45,863 nucleotides of DNA from a gamma proteobacterium symbiont of Ctena orbiculata. GTDB lineage: Bacteria > Pseudomonadota > Gammaproteobacteria > Chromatiales > Chromatiaceae. The DNA lies in the NCBI GenBank assembly GCA_003058525.1, contig QBVD01000019.1, positions 1-45,863 of the forward strand, written 5' to 3'. Each line of letters starts with the position of its first letter. Within the stretch, counting starts at the first letter, position 1. The notes beneath the pieces were generated by a model that saw only the letters and a program-made list of their open reading frames with translations, searched no databases and was not told where the DNA came from. A program made the translations under genes and the position numbers. This document shows, piece by piece, positions 1 through 9,037 of this stretch.

Positions 1-91
1 GTGCCCAGCAAGGCAGAATGAGCGTGGTGTAGTTATTCTACATGAGCGAATGATAACGCCGCTGGGTGCAAAAACAGCCCCAGCCCTTCGG

Positions 92-217
92 GTTGGGCCT
101 GAAAAAGCGCCACTCGGCGTTGCTCGTCGTTCATTTGAAGTGACCAAACCTCTCTCCTCGCGCCCCGAAGGAAGTGCCCTTGGGGTGCGCCTTGATTGGC
201 GCTTTTTCAGGCCCAAC
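92..217. repeat. Inverted repeat element, 21-bp arms
   Basis: Bases 92-112 and 197-217 are perfect reverse complements of each other (21 bp), separated by 84 bp. The first 267 bases hold no convincing gene. The flanking sequence is GC-rich with further short palindromes around 80-97. The structure resembles a small non-coding palindromic element or the edge of a larger dispersed repeat. I cannot name the family from the sequence alone. Confidence 0.6.
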
Positions 218-267
218 AGACCACATCTGATTAGTGTTAACAGGCCCTAAGTGAGGTTTCTTGATGT

Positions 268-1200
268 TCAGCCGTCGCTGGTGATCTGTTTGATCAATGC
301 TTGCAGGGTCTCTTCGGCCTGGCTGTTTTCCACTTGGCAGGTACCTGCGGCCTGATGACCCCCACCGCCGTATTTGAGCATCAGTTCGCCCACATTGGTT
401 ATGGAGCTGCGATCGAAGATCGATTTGCCTGTCGCAAAGACGGTATTCTGCTGTTTCAGTCCCCAGAGTACATGGATGGAAATGTTGCACTGTGGATAGA
501 GGGCGTAGATGATGAAGCGGTTACCCGCCCAAATCTGCTCCTCGTTGCGCAGATCGAGTACCACAAGATTTTCATGTACAGTGGCGCAGCGCTTGATCTG
601 CTCCTTGAATTTGGCAGCCTGTTCAAAATAGAGGTCGACCCGCTCTTTCACGTCTGGAAGCACGATGATTTCATCGATAGTGTGGTCCTTGCAGGCGTCT
701 ATCAGGTCCATCATCAGGGCGTAGTTGGAGATGCGGAAATCATGGAAACGGCCAAGGCCGGTACGTGCATCCATCAGGAAGTTGAGTAATTCCCATCCCT
801 TGGGTTCGAGTACCTCTTCCATATTAAACTGAGCAGCATCGCCTTTGTCCACTGCCTCCATCATCTCATCCCACTTTGTTGGGAACACATCATGACCGCC
901 ATAATGGCGCCAGACCACTCGTGCGGCAGATGGGGCTTCCGGGTCGATGATATGATTGTCCCGCTGCTCGTTGCGGATGATTTCTGACGAGTGATGGTCG
1001 AAAGCCAGATGGACACCCTCAACATAGGGAAGATTGGTGGTGACATCGCTACCGGAGATGTCGATTTTACCATCCTGCATATCCTTGGGATGGACAAACT
1101 TGATATCTTCGATGATTTCCAAATGTTTCAGTAAAACGGCACATACCAGTCCGTCAAAATCACTTCTGGTCACCAGGCGGAATTTGGTTTCGGCGCCCAT
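268..1200 (-). CDS. DHH-family phosphoesterase (exopolyphosphatase-like)
   Basis: A 310-residue cytoplasmic protein with the two signatures of the DHH/DHHA1 superfamily, which contains NrnA-type nanoRNases/pAp phosphatases and DHH exopolyphosphatases. Seen directly: DFDG at about residues 14-17, the metal-binding DHH triad at residues 68-70 followed by SS, and a glycine-rich GGGGHQAAGTC motif near residue 280, which is the DHHA1 substrate-binding motif. A good AGGAG ribosome site lies just upstream of the ATG at 1200. The gene stands alone. Whether the substrate is oligoribonucleotide, pAp or polyphosphate cannot be decided from motifs. Confidence 0.82.
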   Translation of the reverse strand: MGAETKFRLVTRSDFDGLVCAVLLKHLEIIEDIKFVHPKDMQDGKIDISGSDVTTNLPYVEGVHLAFDHHSSEIIRNEQRDNHIIDPEAPSAARVVWRHYGGHDVFPTKWDEMMEAVDKGDAAQFNMEEVLEPKGWELLNFLMDARTGLGRFHDFRISNYALMMDLIDACKDHTIDEIIVLPDVKERVDLYFEQAAKFKEQIKRCATVHENLVVLDLRNEEQIWAGNRFIIYALYPQCNISIHVLWGLKQQNTVFATGKSIFDRSSITNVGELMLKYGGGGHQAAGTCQVENSQAEETLQALIKQITSDG

Positions 1201-1476
1201 GAAAAGCTCCTGATTGTCACAATTTGATGGCTCAATAGTTGATAAACAAGCTATTTCTTCTTTCTCCGTTAGTACTCGGCTTTGTAGCGGGATTCTTTAG
1301 TGAAAGATGAAAATGGGGATCAGAACAACATTTCCGAAAACCAAGTGAAACCATATGGGAATAATTTCTCAGTATCAGGCACACCATCATCTCAGCATAC
1401 ACTGATCCCCTGGTACTCTCTGGTTTTGATAAAATACGCTAGTGAGCAACTGTAGTACTGCGCCAAGATTCGGCGT

Positions 1477-1798
1477 TCACTGATAGCCCAGTTCTCGACA
1501 AACCGACTTCAGCTTGTAACTTGCACCTGCCACCCCTTGAAATGGCTTTTTAAAATACTGGGTTATCATAAACCAACTGATGCTGTGAGGCCGCATACAC
1601 CATTTTGTCAGTAATTCTGACACCGTTTCGTGTCCGCTTGTGTGATTGCTTCTTTGGCAAGATCGCGTTGCATGCTCACAGGGAGCGAAAGAGACGTTCC
1701 CAACGTTCGATGATCTCCTCATCGTTCCACACTGAAGCTTGCTCGGTATCGATATGGTGTATGACGTGATAGTGATTTGAGGCTGCCAGTTTTATCCA
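1477..1798 (-). pseudogene. Decayed REP-type (Y1/IS200-like) transposase remnant
   Basis: On the minus strand the frame starting near 1798 reads through SNHYHV (1763-1780), the HUH-type histidine motif of Y1 transposases, and on into WNDEEIIERWERLF before stopping at 1676-1678. The neighbouring frame, 1722 down to 1477, then gives SISWFM, which in this family follows the ERW..LF region. It ends in a segment rich in AGA..KLK..C. Both halves therefore match consecutive parts of one roughly 300-residue REP-associated transposase, broken by a frameshift and shortened by deletion. No intact start was found. The family assignment rests on recalled motifs. Confidence 0.62.
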
Positions 1799-2036
1799 AT
1801 ATTGGAAAATCAACAATAGGCGTCCAGTTTAGCATCTCTATAATTTATCTAGGGATTTCCAAATATCAATTGGTCGATCTCCTTGTATACACCTTTCACA
1901 AAACTACGACCTAATTAATTTCTATCTGTTAACAGTCGATAAATTGCGATCAGCTTCACGTCATCCATGACATCGATACGATAAAAATTTCATAAACATG
2001 TTTCTTTTCGAACTTTCAGGGACGATGCAATAGCCA

Positions 2037-3083
2037 TTGAGATCCCTGATGAAGAAGATTCCCAAACAAAGCAAACGCTTGCTTTTCAACCACTACCTGT
2101 GGAACAAACGCATCAACCAGAAATATATGCCTCATGCGGGTTATATGGGCAATGGCGGTGACATTCATTTGATACTCGGTATTAATGGCACTGGCATTAA
2201 TCATTTGACACAACTTCTGTCACAACCATTACCCAACAGCCACTTTATCCACAATCCGCTCGCAAAGTTTGAACCCAAACTGACCCTGTCCACACATGAT
2301 GATAGATTGGCAATTCCATATCATAAGGAATTGACAGCAGACCACCCCTTAAACCGCGTCTACCGGATTTATGCTGAAAATAATCTTGCGGATACCAATT
2401 ACAATTTACTGCTATTGGAGAACAGAAAGACACCTCGTGCTTTACTCATTATGAAAGAGACGCATGGCCTGCTGGCGACTGAAGCCCTGTTACGGGAATT
2501 ACAGTGTCATGCTCTGTTCTATATAAGTGACCCCATCATACTTGCCGAGCAGATCTTTTCGCGGGAGGGATTAAATACTCCCTATCTCGATTTGGAGAGT
2601 GAAGCCGTTATGGAATCCCGATTTCTGAAGCGCTTTCTATCTTACGATCTTCGCACAATACTGCTTGCCTATAAACTGATACAGCGTCTGTCTTCAAGAC
2701 GTCAACGCCGTGTGCAGATGAAAATCTTCACTATTGCCTTAATCCAGCATATGTTTCGCATGTTGGTTGCTCGTTATCCTGAATTGGCGTCCGTCGTGGA
2801 TTTTGATTGCATAGAGAATGATCCCAAGAGTATGCAGTTCCCTCTTGTCAATTGGCTGGGCGCGAACAGTCTGGAACGTTCAGAACGTATAATCAATACT
2901 GCAACTTTCAAACCTGATGGACAAATGTCTCAACGCTGGACACGGTCATGGCCGGAAACAATCAACGCCTTTGAAGTACTCTCCGCCAAGGATGTAAGCC
3001 TGGCGTACAAAATCTTGATTGATCACGGATTGATGCGTGACGAAGGTAAGCGCAAAACCTGGGATGAGAGAGTTGCCGTATGA
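2037..3083 (+). CDS. Sulfotransferase-like protein, divergent
   Basis: A 348-residue protein of the P-loop sulfotransferase type, which would transfer sulfate from PAPS to a carbohydrate, lipid or protein. Seen: a beta-strand/loop LILGINGTGINHL near residues 45-57, in the place of the 5'-phosphosulfate-binding loop; a second strand LFYISDP..L..Q.FSREG near residues 160-175, resembling the 3'-phosphate-binding region; and a C-terminal W...W.ETI......A..IL..HGLM pattern common in bacterial sulfotransferases. The P-loop lacks the usual R-S-G-T, so activity is uncertain. The start is TTG at 2037; ATG at 2049 is an alternative and neither has a strong ribosome site. It stands alone beside a dead transposase. 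Confidence 0.5.
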   Translation: MRSLMKKIPKQSKRLLFNHYLWNKRINQKYMPHAGYMGNGGDIHLILGINGTGINHLTQLLSQPLPNSHFIHNPLAKFEPKLTLSTHDDRLAIPYHKELTADHPLNRVYRIYAENNLADTNYNLLLLENRKTPRALLIMKETHGLLATEALLRELQCHALFYISDPIILAEQIFSREGLNTPYLDLESEAVMESRFLKRFLSYDLRTILLAYKLIQRLSSRRQRRVQMKIFTIALIQHMFRMLVARYPELASVVDFDCIENDPKSMQFPLVNWLGANSLERSERIINTATFKPDGQMSQRWTRSWPETINAFEVLSAKDVSLAYKILIDHGLMRDEGKRKTWDERVAV

Positions 3084-3540
3084 AACGGTATTGAGCATAG
3101 GGATCGGGGTGAACCCGGAGTCCGATTAGGAACTATATTCCCTAAAGCACACGACTTCCATCGATAGAATGATTATTTAAAATTGAGATTACCAGCCGTT
3201 TTTTGTTAGTATCGGAGAGAATACATTAGGAAATGGGTATATGGCTGAGCCATACACCTGTAATTATGGAAGCGAAATAATCGTTATTCAGTTGTGATGT
3301 AGGTCAATATGGTATATCGAGAAAAGGGAGTTTCACCTCAAATAGCGGTCTACCCATCGCAAAACACGCGAATAAACCATCAGCTCCCCTCCAGAACCCA
3401 CATAACATCAAACACAAAGCCTTTCACTCTTCCAGTCTTGGCGACCAATGCAATCAGGTCGCCAAACGATAGTCACATTATCACGGATACCGTTAATACA
3501 GATGGCGGCATCCTTATCGGTCTTCATGGAGTCAACCTGG
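3084..3540. other. Intergenic region, no gene seen
   Basis: This AT-rich stretch between the sulfotransferase-like gene and the protease operon contains no open frame with family motifs. A small palindrome (TATGGCT around one G, then AGCCATA) lies at about 3240-3254. The region is presumed to hold the promoter of the next two genes, but no clear -35/-10 pair could be assigned. Confidence 0.4.
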
Positions 3541-4740
3541 ATGTTACGTATATTTCTAGCTTTAACTGTTTTATTAATCACCGGATGCCAGACAACACCA
3601 GTAAAAACAGCAGGTGAAATCAAGACAGGATCTAAAATAGATACCTCGATCAACTTACCCGTAAATCTTCCTGTGGCGATTTATGTCGACCGGCATAAAC
3701 CCGATAAGGGCATTAACTTCTACGGCAGCATGAAGGAGGCAGCAAAACTGGTCTCTGAGGATTTTTTCTCTAAAGTCGAATACCTTAAATCAGGAAACAA
3801 TTTTCACTATCTTATCAAATTCAAGACCAACAGCACCTGGGAGTATGGATGGGGGCGCTGGGCGTCTACCATTTCAGTTGATATATTAAGCAATCAAGGT
3901 GACACGATATACACCAGAGAATTTAAAGATTCTTCGGGCATGACGATATTCAACGACTTCAGCGCTGTATTCAACTCCCAAGCTAAAATTGTCAAAGAAA
4001 GCCTGATCGACTTTTTAAACAAGCAGGGAGCGATAAATTTGTCAGCAAGCGAACTCGTATCCATTCGAAACACAACCATTCCGCTACCTGCCAATAAGCT
4101 GATAAGAGACCTAAAGCCCTCTACAACTGGAACAGGTTTCTATCTTGATCATGACGGAACCATCATGACCGCAAACCATGTGGTTCAGGATTGTGTTTTT
4201 GTAGAAATAGGTCACAAACAAAAAACCTTTCCGGCAAGTATTCAACAAAACAGCAGGGTGCTGGATATAGCCATATTGAGTACGGATAATAGAGACACAC
4301 CCGCAGTCAACATCACAGACAAACAGTCCGAGGCCATATTAGGTAAGAATATTTTCGTCACAGGTTATCCCTTGCAAGGCATCTTATCCGACTCTCCCTC
4401 ATTGACTATAGGCACCGTCAGTTCACTTGGAGGGCTGGTGGGTGCCTCAGGCATCTTCATGTTCAGCGCTCCGGTACAGCCGGGTAACAGCGGTAGCGCG
4501 ATAGTAGACTACTCGGGAAATTTGGTCGGCATGGTCACCAGCAGCCTGAACCAGAAGATGTTGCTTGAAAAGCACGACACATCGTCACAAAACGCGAATT
4601 TTGGCATCGATCTCTCGATGCTGAAAAAGTTCCTCTACAAAAACCAAGTCGCCTACCAAACCGACCAATCAACGACGAACTTTGAAAACGCCACCATCCG
4701 TGCCGTGGAATATACTAATCAGGTTTTATGCTACAAGTAG
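3541..4740 (+). CDS. Trypsin-like serine protease lipoprotein
   Basis: A predicted envelope lipoprotein of about 399 residues. The N-terminus has a hydrophobic stretch ending in the lipobox LLITGC, so the mature protein should be lipid-anchored. Residues 20-180 form an unassigned alpha/beta region. The C-terminal half is a chymotrypsin-fold protease of the HtrA/Do type, with His in TANHVV (4177-4179), Asp in LDIAIL (4264-4266) and Ser in PGNSGSA (4489-4491), the full catalytic triad. No PDZ domain follows, unlike DegP. ATG 3541 is chosen because GGAG at 3528-3531 sits nine bases upstream and it gives a clean signal peptide; ATG 3526 is in frame. The next gene starts 35 bases after the stop, so the two are probably co-transcribed. 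Confidence 0.8.
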   Translation: MLRIFLALTVLLITGCQTTPVKTAGEIKTGSKIDTSINLPVNLPVAIYVDRHKPDKGINFYGSMKEAAKLVSEDFFSKVEYLKSGNNFHYLIKFKTNSTWEYGWGRWASTISVDILSNQGDTIYTREFKDSSGMTIFNDFSAVFNSQAKIVKESLIDFLNKQGAINLSASELVSIRNTTIPLPANKLIRDLKPSTTGTGFYLDHDGTIMTANHVVQDCVFVEIGHKQKTFPASIQQNSRVLDIAILSTDNRDTPAVNITDKQSEAILGKNIFVTGYPLQGILSDSPSLTIGTVSSLGGLVGASGIFMFSAPVQPGNSGSAIVDYSGNLVGMVTSSLNQKMLLEKHDTSSQNANFGIDLSMLKKFLYKNQVAYQTDQSTTNFENATIRAVEYTNQVLCYK

Positions 4741-4775
4741 AACCAAGCAATGACTATATGAAAGGAATGTGTTGT

Positions 4776-5369
4776 ATGTTTGCCTCCCAAAAATTATTGT
4801 TTAAAATTACTCTAGCTGCCTCACTGGCGCTGTTATTCAATCCCGGTGTTTTCGCCGAAGAACAAGTCACAAATGAGATAAAATCTTATCAGCATAAAGG
4901 CGAGAAGTATCCACCCATTCTACTCGTGACCAATATCAACATCCCCTCGATATCCCAGCTCCTGAACAAGTACCAAGCCTTTTCAAGGGTAGATAAAGAG
5001 GCAGTTGGACTACCCATAGGGGTACGCATTCTCAAACTCCATCGCACGAAAAGTGACTCCACACAATTCACAACACTTATGCTCGCGGCGTCTACTCTGG
5101 GTATAGTGCCTGTGGTTTCAAATAAGGAATTCAAAGTTCGTTATGATGTTTTTGCTCAGGGAGAGATAGTTTCTACTTTTACCTACCAAACCAAATCGAC
5201 AGATGTGAACAACCTATGGATGGGAGCTAATAATGAGCATGAAACCAAACCTGAGGAAGAGCTATTTATCGAGGACTCGGTTTCCCGCTTCCTTTCTGAA
5301 CTAAAGGACTCAGCGGATACACAAGCGCTGTTTCAGGAGTATCGAGAATACTACCCAAGTGAATCCTGA
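4776..5369 (+). CDS. Exported protein of unknown function, paired with protease
   Basis: About 197 residues. I do not recognise the family. From ATG 4776 the protein starts with a classic signal peptide (KLLFKITLAASLALLF, cleavage after VFA), so it should be periplasmic. An in-frame upstream extension to 4728 would overlap the protease gene and would bury the signal sequence; GGA at 4764-4766 is well spaced for 4776. A second hydrophobic stretch, TTLMLAASTLGIVPVV (about residues 102-117), could be a membrane segment. The C-terminus is acidic. Its position right behind the protease lipoprotein suggests that it is a partner or substrate, which is an inference. Confidence 0.65.
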   Translation: MFASQKLLFKITLAASLALLFNPGVFAEEQVTNEIKSYQHKGEKYPPILLVTNINIPSISQLLNKYQAFSRVDKEAVGLPIGVRILKLHRTKSDSTQFTTLMLAASTLGIVPVVSNKEFKVRYDVFAQGEIVSTFTYQTKSTDVNNLWMGANNEHETKPEEELFIEDSVSRFLSELKDSADTQALFQEYREYYPSES

Positions 5370-5606
5370 CATCCCATTGTAGATTCCGCATAAACTGAAA
5401 ATCCTATCGAGATTTTTTTAAACATACAAATACCAACCAAACAACACTTTTGGTTTGATAAATTGGCTCGTTAAGAACCTTTACAGTTCTAATGTCAACC
5501 AGCGCGATGCGGGTTATATTGGAGTTGAACTGTTGCATCCCAACAGATAAATTGTCCAGCCAGAAATAGCAACAATTGCAACAAATAGAGATATACCGCT
5601 GCAGGA

Positions 5607-7070
5607 ATGAGCGACCTACAAGACCTCGAACTCATCATCAGATCCGGCACCTCCATTCTCTTCATCGAAAGTGATGATGAAAAGCAGGTAGAGACCCTTT
5701 TCGAACGCCTCGCCAACCAACTGGGCCGCCAGCTGTTGCGCTGGACCGTGGCCAGCGGGTTGACCAACCTGCATACCAACCAGACCACCCACCTGACCAT
5801 CAAGGAACCCTCCAGGGTACTCGCCGAGCTGGCTGGCCGTACGGCGCCCGCCATCTATATGCTGATGGATATCCATCACTGGCTGGACGACCCCCTGACC
5901 CTGCGCCAACTCAAGGAGATCGCGCTGGGAAACCCGTCACAGACCCTTGTCCTGATCAGCCATAACGCCGAGATACCTGACGAGCTACGTTCGCTCTCGA
6001 CCAGATTCGAGCTCTCGCTACCGGACCGCAATGCCTTGAAACAGCTGCTTCAGGCGGAAATCCGGGAGTGGGGACGCCATAACAATCGCAACGTCAAGGC
6101 AAGTCGCGAAGTGATCGAGCCTATGCTGAGCAATCTCTCCGGCCTCAGCCTGAGGGACGCCAGACAACTGATACGCAATGCCATCTATGACGACGGCATG
6201 CTGACGGAGAACGATCTGGATGACCTGGCCAAAACAAAGTACCGCCTGCTCGACAGTACCGGCGTGCTCTCCCTCGAACTCGACAGTGCCAAGTTCAGCC
6301 AGGTGGCCGGTCTCGCCAACCTGAAACGCTGGCTGGAGCAACGCCGCACCATCTTCGTGGCGGAACGACCGCCGAGCGGACTCGACCTTCCCAAGGGGAT
6401 ACTCCTCCTGGGCGTACAGGGCGGCGGCAAGAGCCTGGCCGCCAAATCGGTCGCCGGCAGCTGGCACCTGCCCCTGTTGCGCCTCGACTTCGCCGCCCTC
6501 TACAACAAGTTCTACGGCGAAACCGAACGCAATCTACGGGAATCTCTGAAGACCGCCGAATCCATGGCACCCTGCGTGCTGTGGATCGACGAAATCGAGA
6601 AGGGACTCGCCACTGATGATGAGGGCGGTCCCTCAAAACGCATTCTCGGCACCTTGCTCACCTGGATGGCCGAACGTGACTCCAGGGTTTTTCTGGTAGC
6701 CACCGCCAATGACATCGAGATGCTGCCACCCGAACTACTGCGCAAGGGGCGATTCGATGAGGTCTTCTTCGTAGACCTTCCTGATGCCGAGATACGGGAG
6801 GCGATCTTCCGCATCCACCTCGGCAAGCGCGAGCAGGACCCGGCTTCCTTCGATATAGACAAGTTGCGCGACGCCAGCGAGGGTTTTTCAGGCGCCGAGA
6901 TAGAACAGGCCATAGTCGCCTCGCTCTACGCCTCCCATGCTTCAAAAGAGTCACTGGATACCGCACATATCCTGAGCGAGATAGAACAGACCAGGCCCCT
7001 CTCGGTTCTAATGGCAGAAAAGATCGCCTATTTACGTAACTGGGCCTCGAGTAGAACCGTTACTGCGTGA
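5607..7070 (+). CDS. AAA+ ATPase, Ycf46-like
   Basis: A 487-residue AAA+ protein resembling the Ycf46 family of cyanobacteria and proteobacteria. The N-terminal 210 residues (starting with LELIIRSGTSILFIESDDE) are the family's own domain. The ATPase domain has Walker A GVQGGGKS at residues 269-276, Walker B WIDEIE at 326-331, a sensor-1 ATAND, and an LLRKGRFDE arginine-finger region. There is no signal peptide, so it is cytoplasmic. The cellular role of the family is not well established; in cyanobacteria it has been linked to inorganic carbon use and photosynthesis. The gene stands alone and converges with the next gene. Confidence 0.75.
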   Translation: MSDLQDLELIIRSGTSILFIESDDEKQVETLFERLANQLGRQLLRWTVASGLTNLHTNQTTHLTIKEPSRVLAELAGRTAPAIYMLMDIHHWLDDPLTLRQLKEIALGNPSQTLVLISHNAEIPDELRSLSTRFELSLPDRNALKQLLQAEIREWGRHNNRNVKASREVIEPMLSNLSGLSLRDARQLIRNAIYDDGMLTENDLDDLAKTKYRLLDSTGVLSLELDSAKFSQVAGLANLKRWLEQRRTIFVAERPPSGLDLPKGILLLGVQGGGKSLAAKSVAGSWHLPLLRLDFAALYNKFYGETERNLRESLKTAESMAPCVLWIDEIEKGLATDDEGGPSKRILGTLLTWMAERDSRVFLVATANDIEMLPPELLRKGRFDEVFFVDLPDAEIREAIFRIHLGKREQDPASFDIDKLRDASEGFSGAEIEQAIVASLYASHASKESLDTAHILSEIEQTRPLSVLMAEKIAYLRNWASSRTVTA

Positions 7071-7130
7071 TCAAGCCGTAATCGTTTTTGACAGAGTTTG
7101 TGAAGATGCAGTAACAGGAGGTACAGCAGA

Positions 7131-8525
7131 TCACAAGTTGCTATAGAGACTGACTCTGACCCGCTGATTCTGTGTGGCGACCCGATTCCACTCTTTTGCT
7201 GTCTTCACCTCATAGACCGAGGGATAGGGTATCAACGGGTCATTGAAGCCACTGCTGAAAAGAAGAATTTCCAACTCACCGCCACTCCTGGCCAACTCCA
7301 CATTCATGTAGTTGGCGAAAGCGACGGACTGGCCGTTGATATAGTCATTGCTGTCACGGTGATCCGCCGCAAACAGACATTCGCTGATAGCCAGCCCGTC
7401 ATTGGCCAGGACATATTCGTCCCCCTCACTTTTCTGCAGACAATAGTTGCCGTGGGTTGCTCGCAACTCGATAGTACCGCGAAAACCCGCCTCCTTGAGT
7501 TGATCGACCAGTTCAGCCAGCCAGAGGGCCCGTTGATCGTTAAAGGGAATCTCGCCGTACTCGAACTCTGTCCCCTGGTTCGCGGCCCACTCGATCAAAT
7601 TAACCGGAATCAATGAACCCGGTGATGCCGCACTGCCAACCCCGGTTTCATCAATTTTCCGGGACATCTGTTCAATCTGCTCGTTCTGCGCACTGATCAA
7701 ATCGTAAATAGCCTCGCTGTCAGGGTCAGATCCGATAACCGCTTTTTTTTGTGCCGGTGATAACACCAGGAAATAGTAGGTGATGGCAAAGCCGACGAGG
7801 ATAAACAGGAGGCTTACTCCCCCCAGTATCTGCGCCCTCCTGGCCTGGAATCTCGACACCTCTTGCAGCGCTTCCAGCTCATACAGTTCGCTTTGGGTCT
7901 CGGCAAAATGCTTTTCCAGCTTTTCCTGAAGCCGTATTTCACTCAGATTCTGCTCCTTGCGTATGAACCGTTTCAGGGAATCATCGCCTGTTGGCAAAGA
8001 GCCCAATACACCATCCATGGGCAGGCTTACCGGTTCAACCGTGGCTGATTTACGTCGTTCGTGTTCAGTGATCGAGTGAATATTGCTTTGACGGCGAACA
8101 GTTCTCACACTCTCCAATTCACTATCTTCGAAACCGGGTACCAGGGACTCCTGGTCGGGCATCAGATGCAGTGAGCGGAGCACATCCTCCAGATCCTGCA
8201 CCTCCAGTTGTTTCGGCAATACCCCGACCGCCCCGAGCGCCCTTGCCTGGCTGACTTCCAAACCTCCAGCCTTGGAGGTATACATCATGACGGGGATGAC
8301 GGCCGTATTCGGGTTGGACTTGATGACCTTCAAGGCTTGAAAACCGTCCATCCCGGGCATCTCATAGTCCATGAAGATGGCGTCTGGTGCATTTTCATAC
8401 AGAAAATCGATTGCCGCCGCAGCCGACTCAAGCGCCACCACGGATATTCCATATTTCGAGAGCTTGTCCGACAAGACCTGTCGAGCGGTTTTTGAATCAT
8501 CGACGATGAGCGCGCGTTTGGTCAC
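7131..8525 (-). CDS. Membrane-tethered receiver domain protein with periplasmic region
   Basis: A 464-residue protein of unusual build. Residues 1-120 are a complete CheY-like receiver: DD at 9-10, phospho-acceptor Asp53 in FMDYEMPGMDG, Thr83 and Lys105. Residues 190-228 look like a coiled coil. Residues about 233-256 form one strongly hydrophobic membrane segment (GGVSLLFILVGFAITYYF). Residues 257-464, predicted periplasmic, include another short coiled coil followed by a folded domain of unknown type that ends in NQRVRVSLYSNL, vaguely like an OmpA-type C-terminus. No output or kinase domain is present. It could pass a phosphorylation signal across the membrane to a periplasmic partner. The function is not known to me. 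Confidence 0.72.
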   Translation of the reverse strand: MTKRALIVDDSKTARQVLSDKLSKYGISVVALESAAAAIDFLYENAPDAIFMDYEMPGMDGFQALKVIKSNPNTAVIPVMMYTSKAGGLEVSQARALGAVGVLPKQLEVQDLEDVLRSLHLMPDQESLVPGFEDSELESVRTVRRQSNIHSITEHERRKSATVEPVSLPMDGVLGSLPTGDDSLKRFIRKEQNLSEIRLQEKLEKHFAETQSELYELEALQEVSRFQARRAQILGGVSLLFILVGFAITYYFLVLSPAQKKAVIGSDPDSEAIYDLISAQNEQIEQMSRKIDETGVGSAASPGSLIPVNLIEWAANQGTEFEYGEIPFNDQRALWLAELVDQLKEAGFRGTIELRATHGNYCLQKSEGDEYVLANDGLAISECLFAADHRDSNDYINGQSVAFANYMNVELARSGGELEILLFSSGFNDPLIPYPSVYEVKTAKEWNRVATQNQRVRVSLYSNL

Positions 8526-8685
8526 TTATCTGTAGGCCGCACTGAAGCACGGCTTTCCCCTATTGATTCTGTGTATGCTATCTCGGCAATCTGCATGATA
8601 ATCCCACTAAGGTGCCATGCACAAATGCTTGAGACACCTGCCTAACCTAACTATATCTGACATATTCGAATAGAGGAAACGCACA

Positions 8686-9027
8686 ATGGCAGCGTTGACC
8701 GAGGAAAAGTGTGAGGCCTGTCGCGCTGATGCGCCAAAAGTCAGCGATGATGAGCTAGCGGAGCTGATACGCACCATACCCGACTGGAATATCGAGGTGC
8801 GGAACGGGATTATGCAGCTGGAGAAAGGCTTCGCCTTCAAAAACTTCGTCGACAGCCTGGAATTCACCCATAAAGTTGGTGCTTTAGCTGAAGAGGAGGG
8901 ACACCATCCAGCCTTATTGACAGAGTGGGGTAAGACCACCGTAACCTGGTGGTCCCATAAGATAAAAGGGCTTCATCGCAATGATTTCATCATGGCGGCG
9001 AAAACGGATCAGCTATTCAGTGGATGA
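8686..9027 (+). CDS. phhB: 4a-hydroxytetrahydrobiopterin dehydratase
   Basis: A 113-residue protein of the PCD/DCoH family, which dehydrates 4a-hydroxytetrahydropterin to regenerate the cofactor of aromatic amino acid hydroxylases. Seen: the conserved core EEEGHHP near residues 66-72, followed by [15 protein letters not shown]; the histidines and tryptophan are the usual active-site residues. The length fits the family. GAGG sits upstream of the ATG. No phenylalanine hydroxylase gene is in the window, so the pterin partner is unknown. In many bacteria this protein occurs without a hydroxylase and may serve molybdopterin metabolism. Confidence 0.9.
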   Translation: MAALTEEKCEACRADAPKVSDDELAELIRTIPDWNIEVRNGIMQLEKGFAFKNFVDSLEFTHKVGALAEEEGHHPALLTEWGKTTVTWWSHKIKGLHRNDFIMAAKTDQLFSG

Positions 9028-9037
9028 AAGAAAAACT

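Noticed and set aside
3309-3617. Small open frame before the protease lipoprotein
   Set aside because: It overlaps the start of the protease in another frame and shows no motif or ribosome site.
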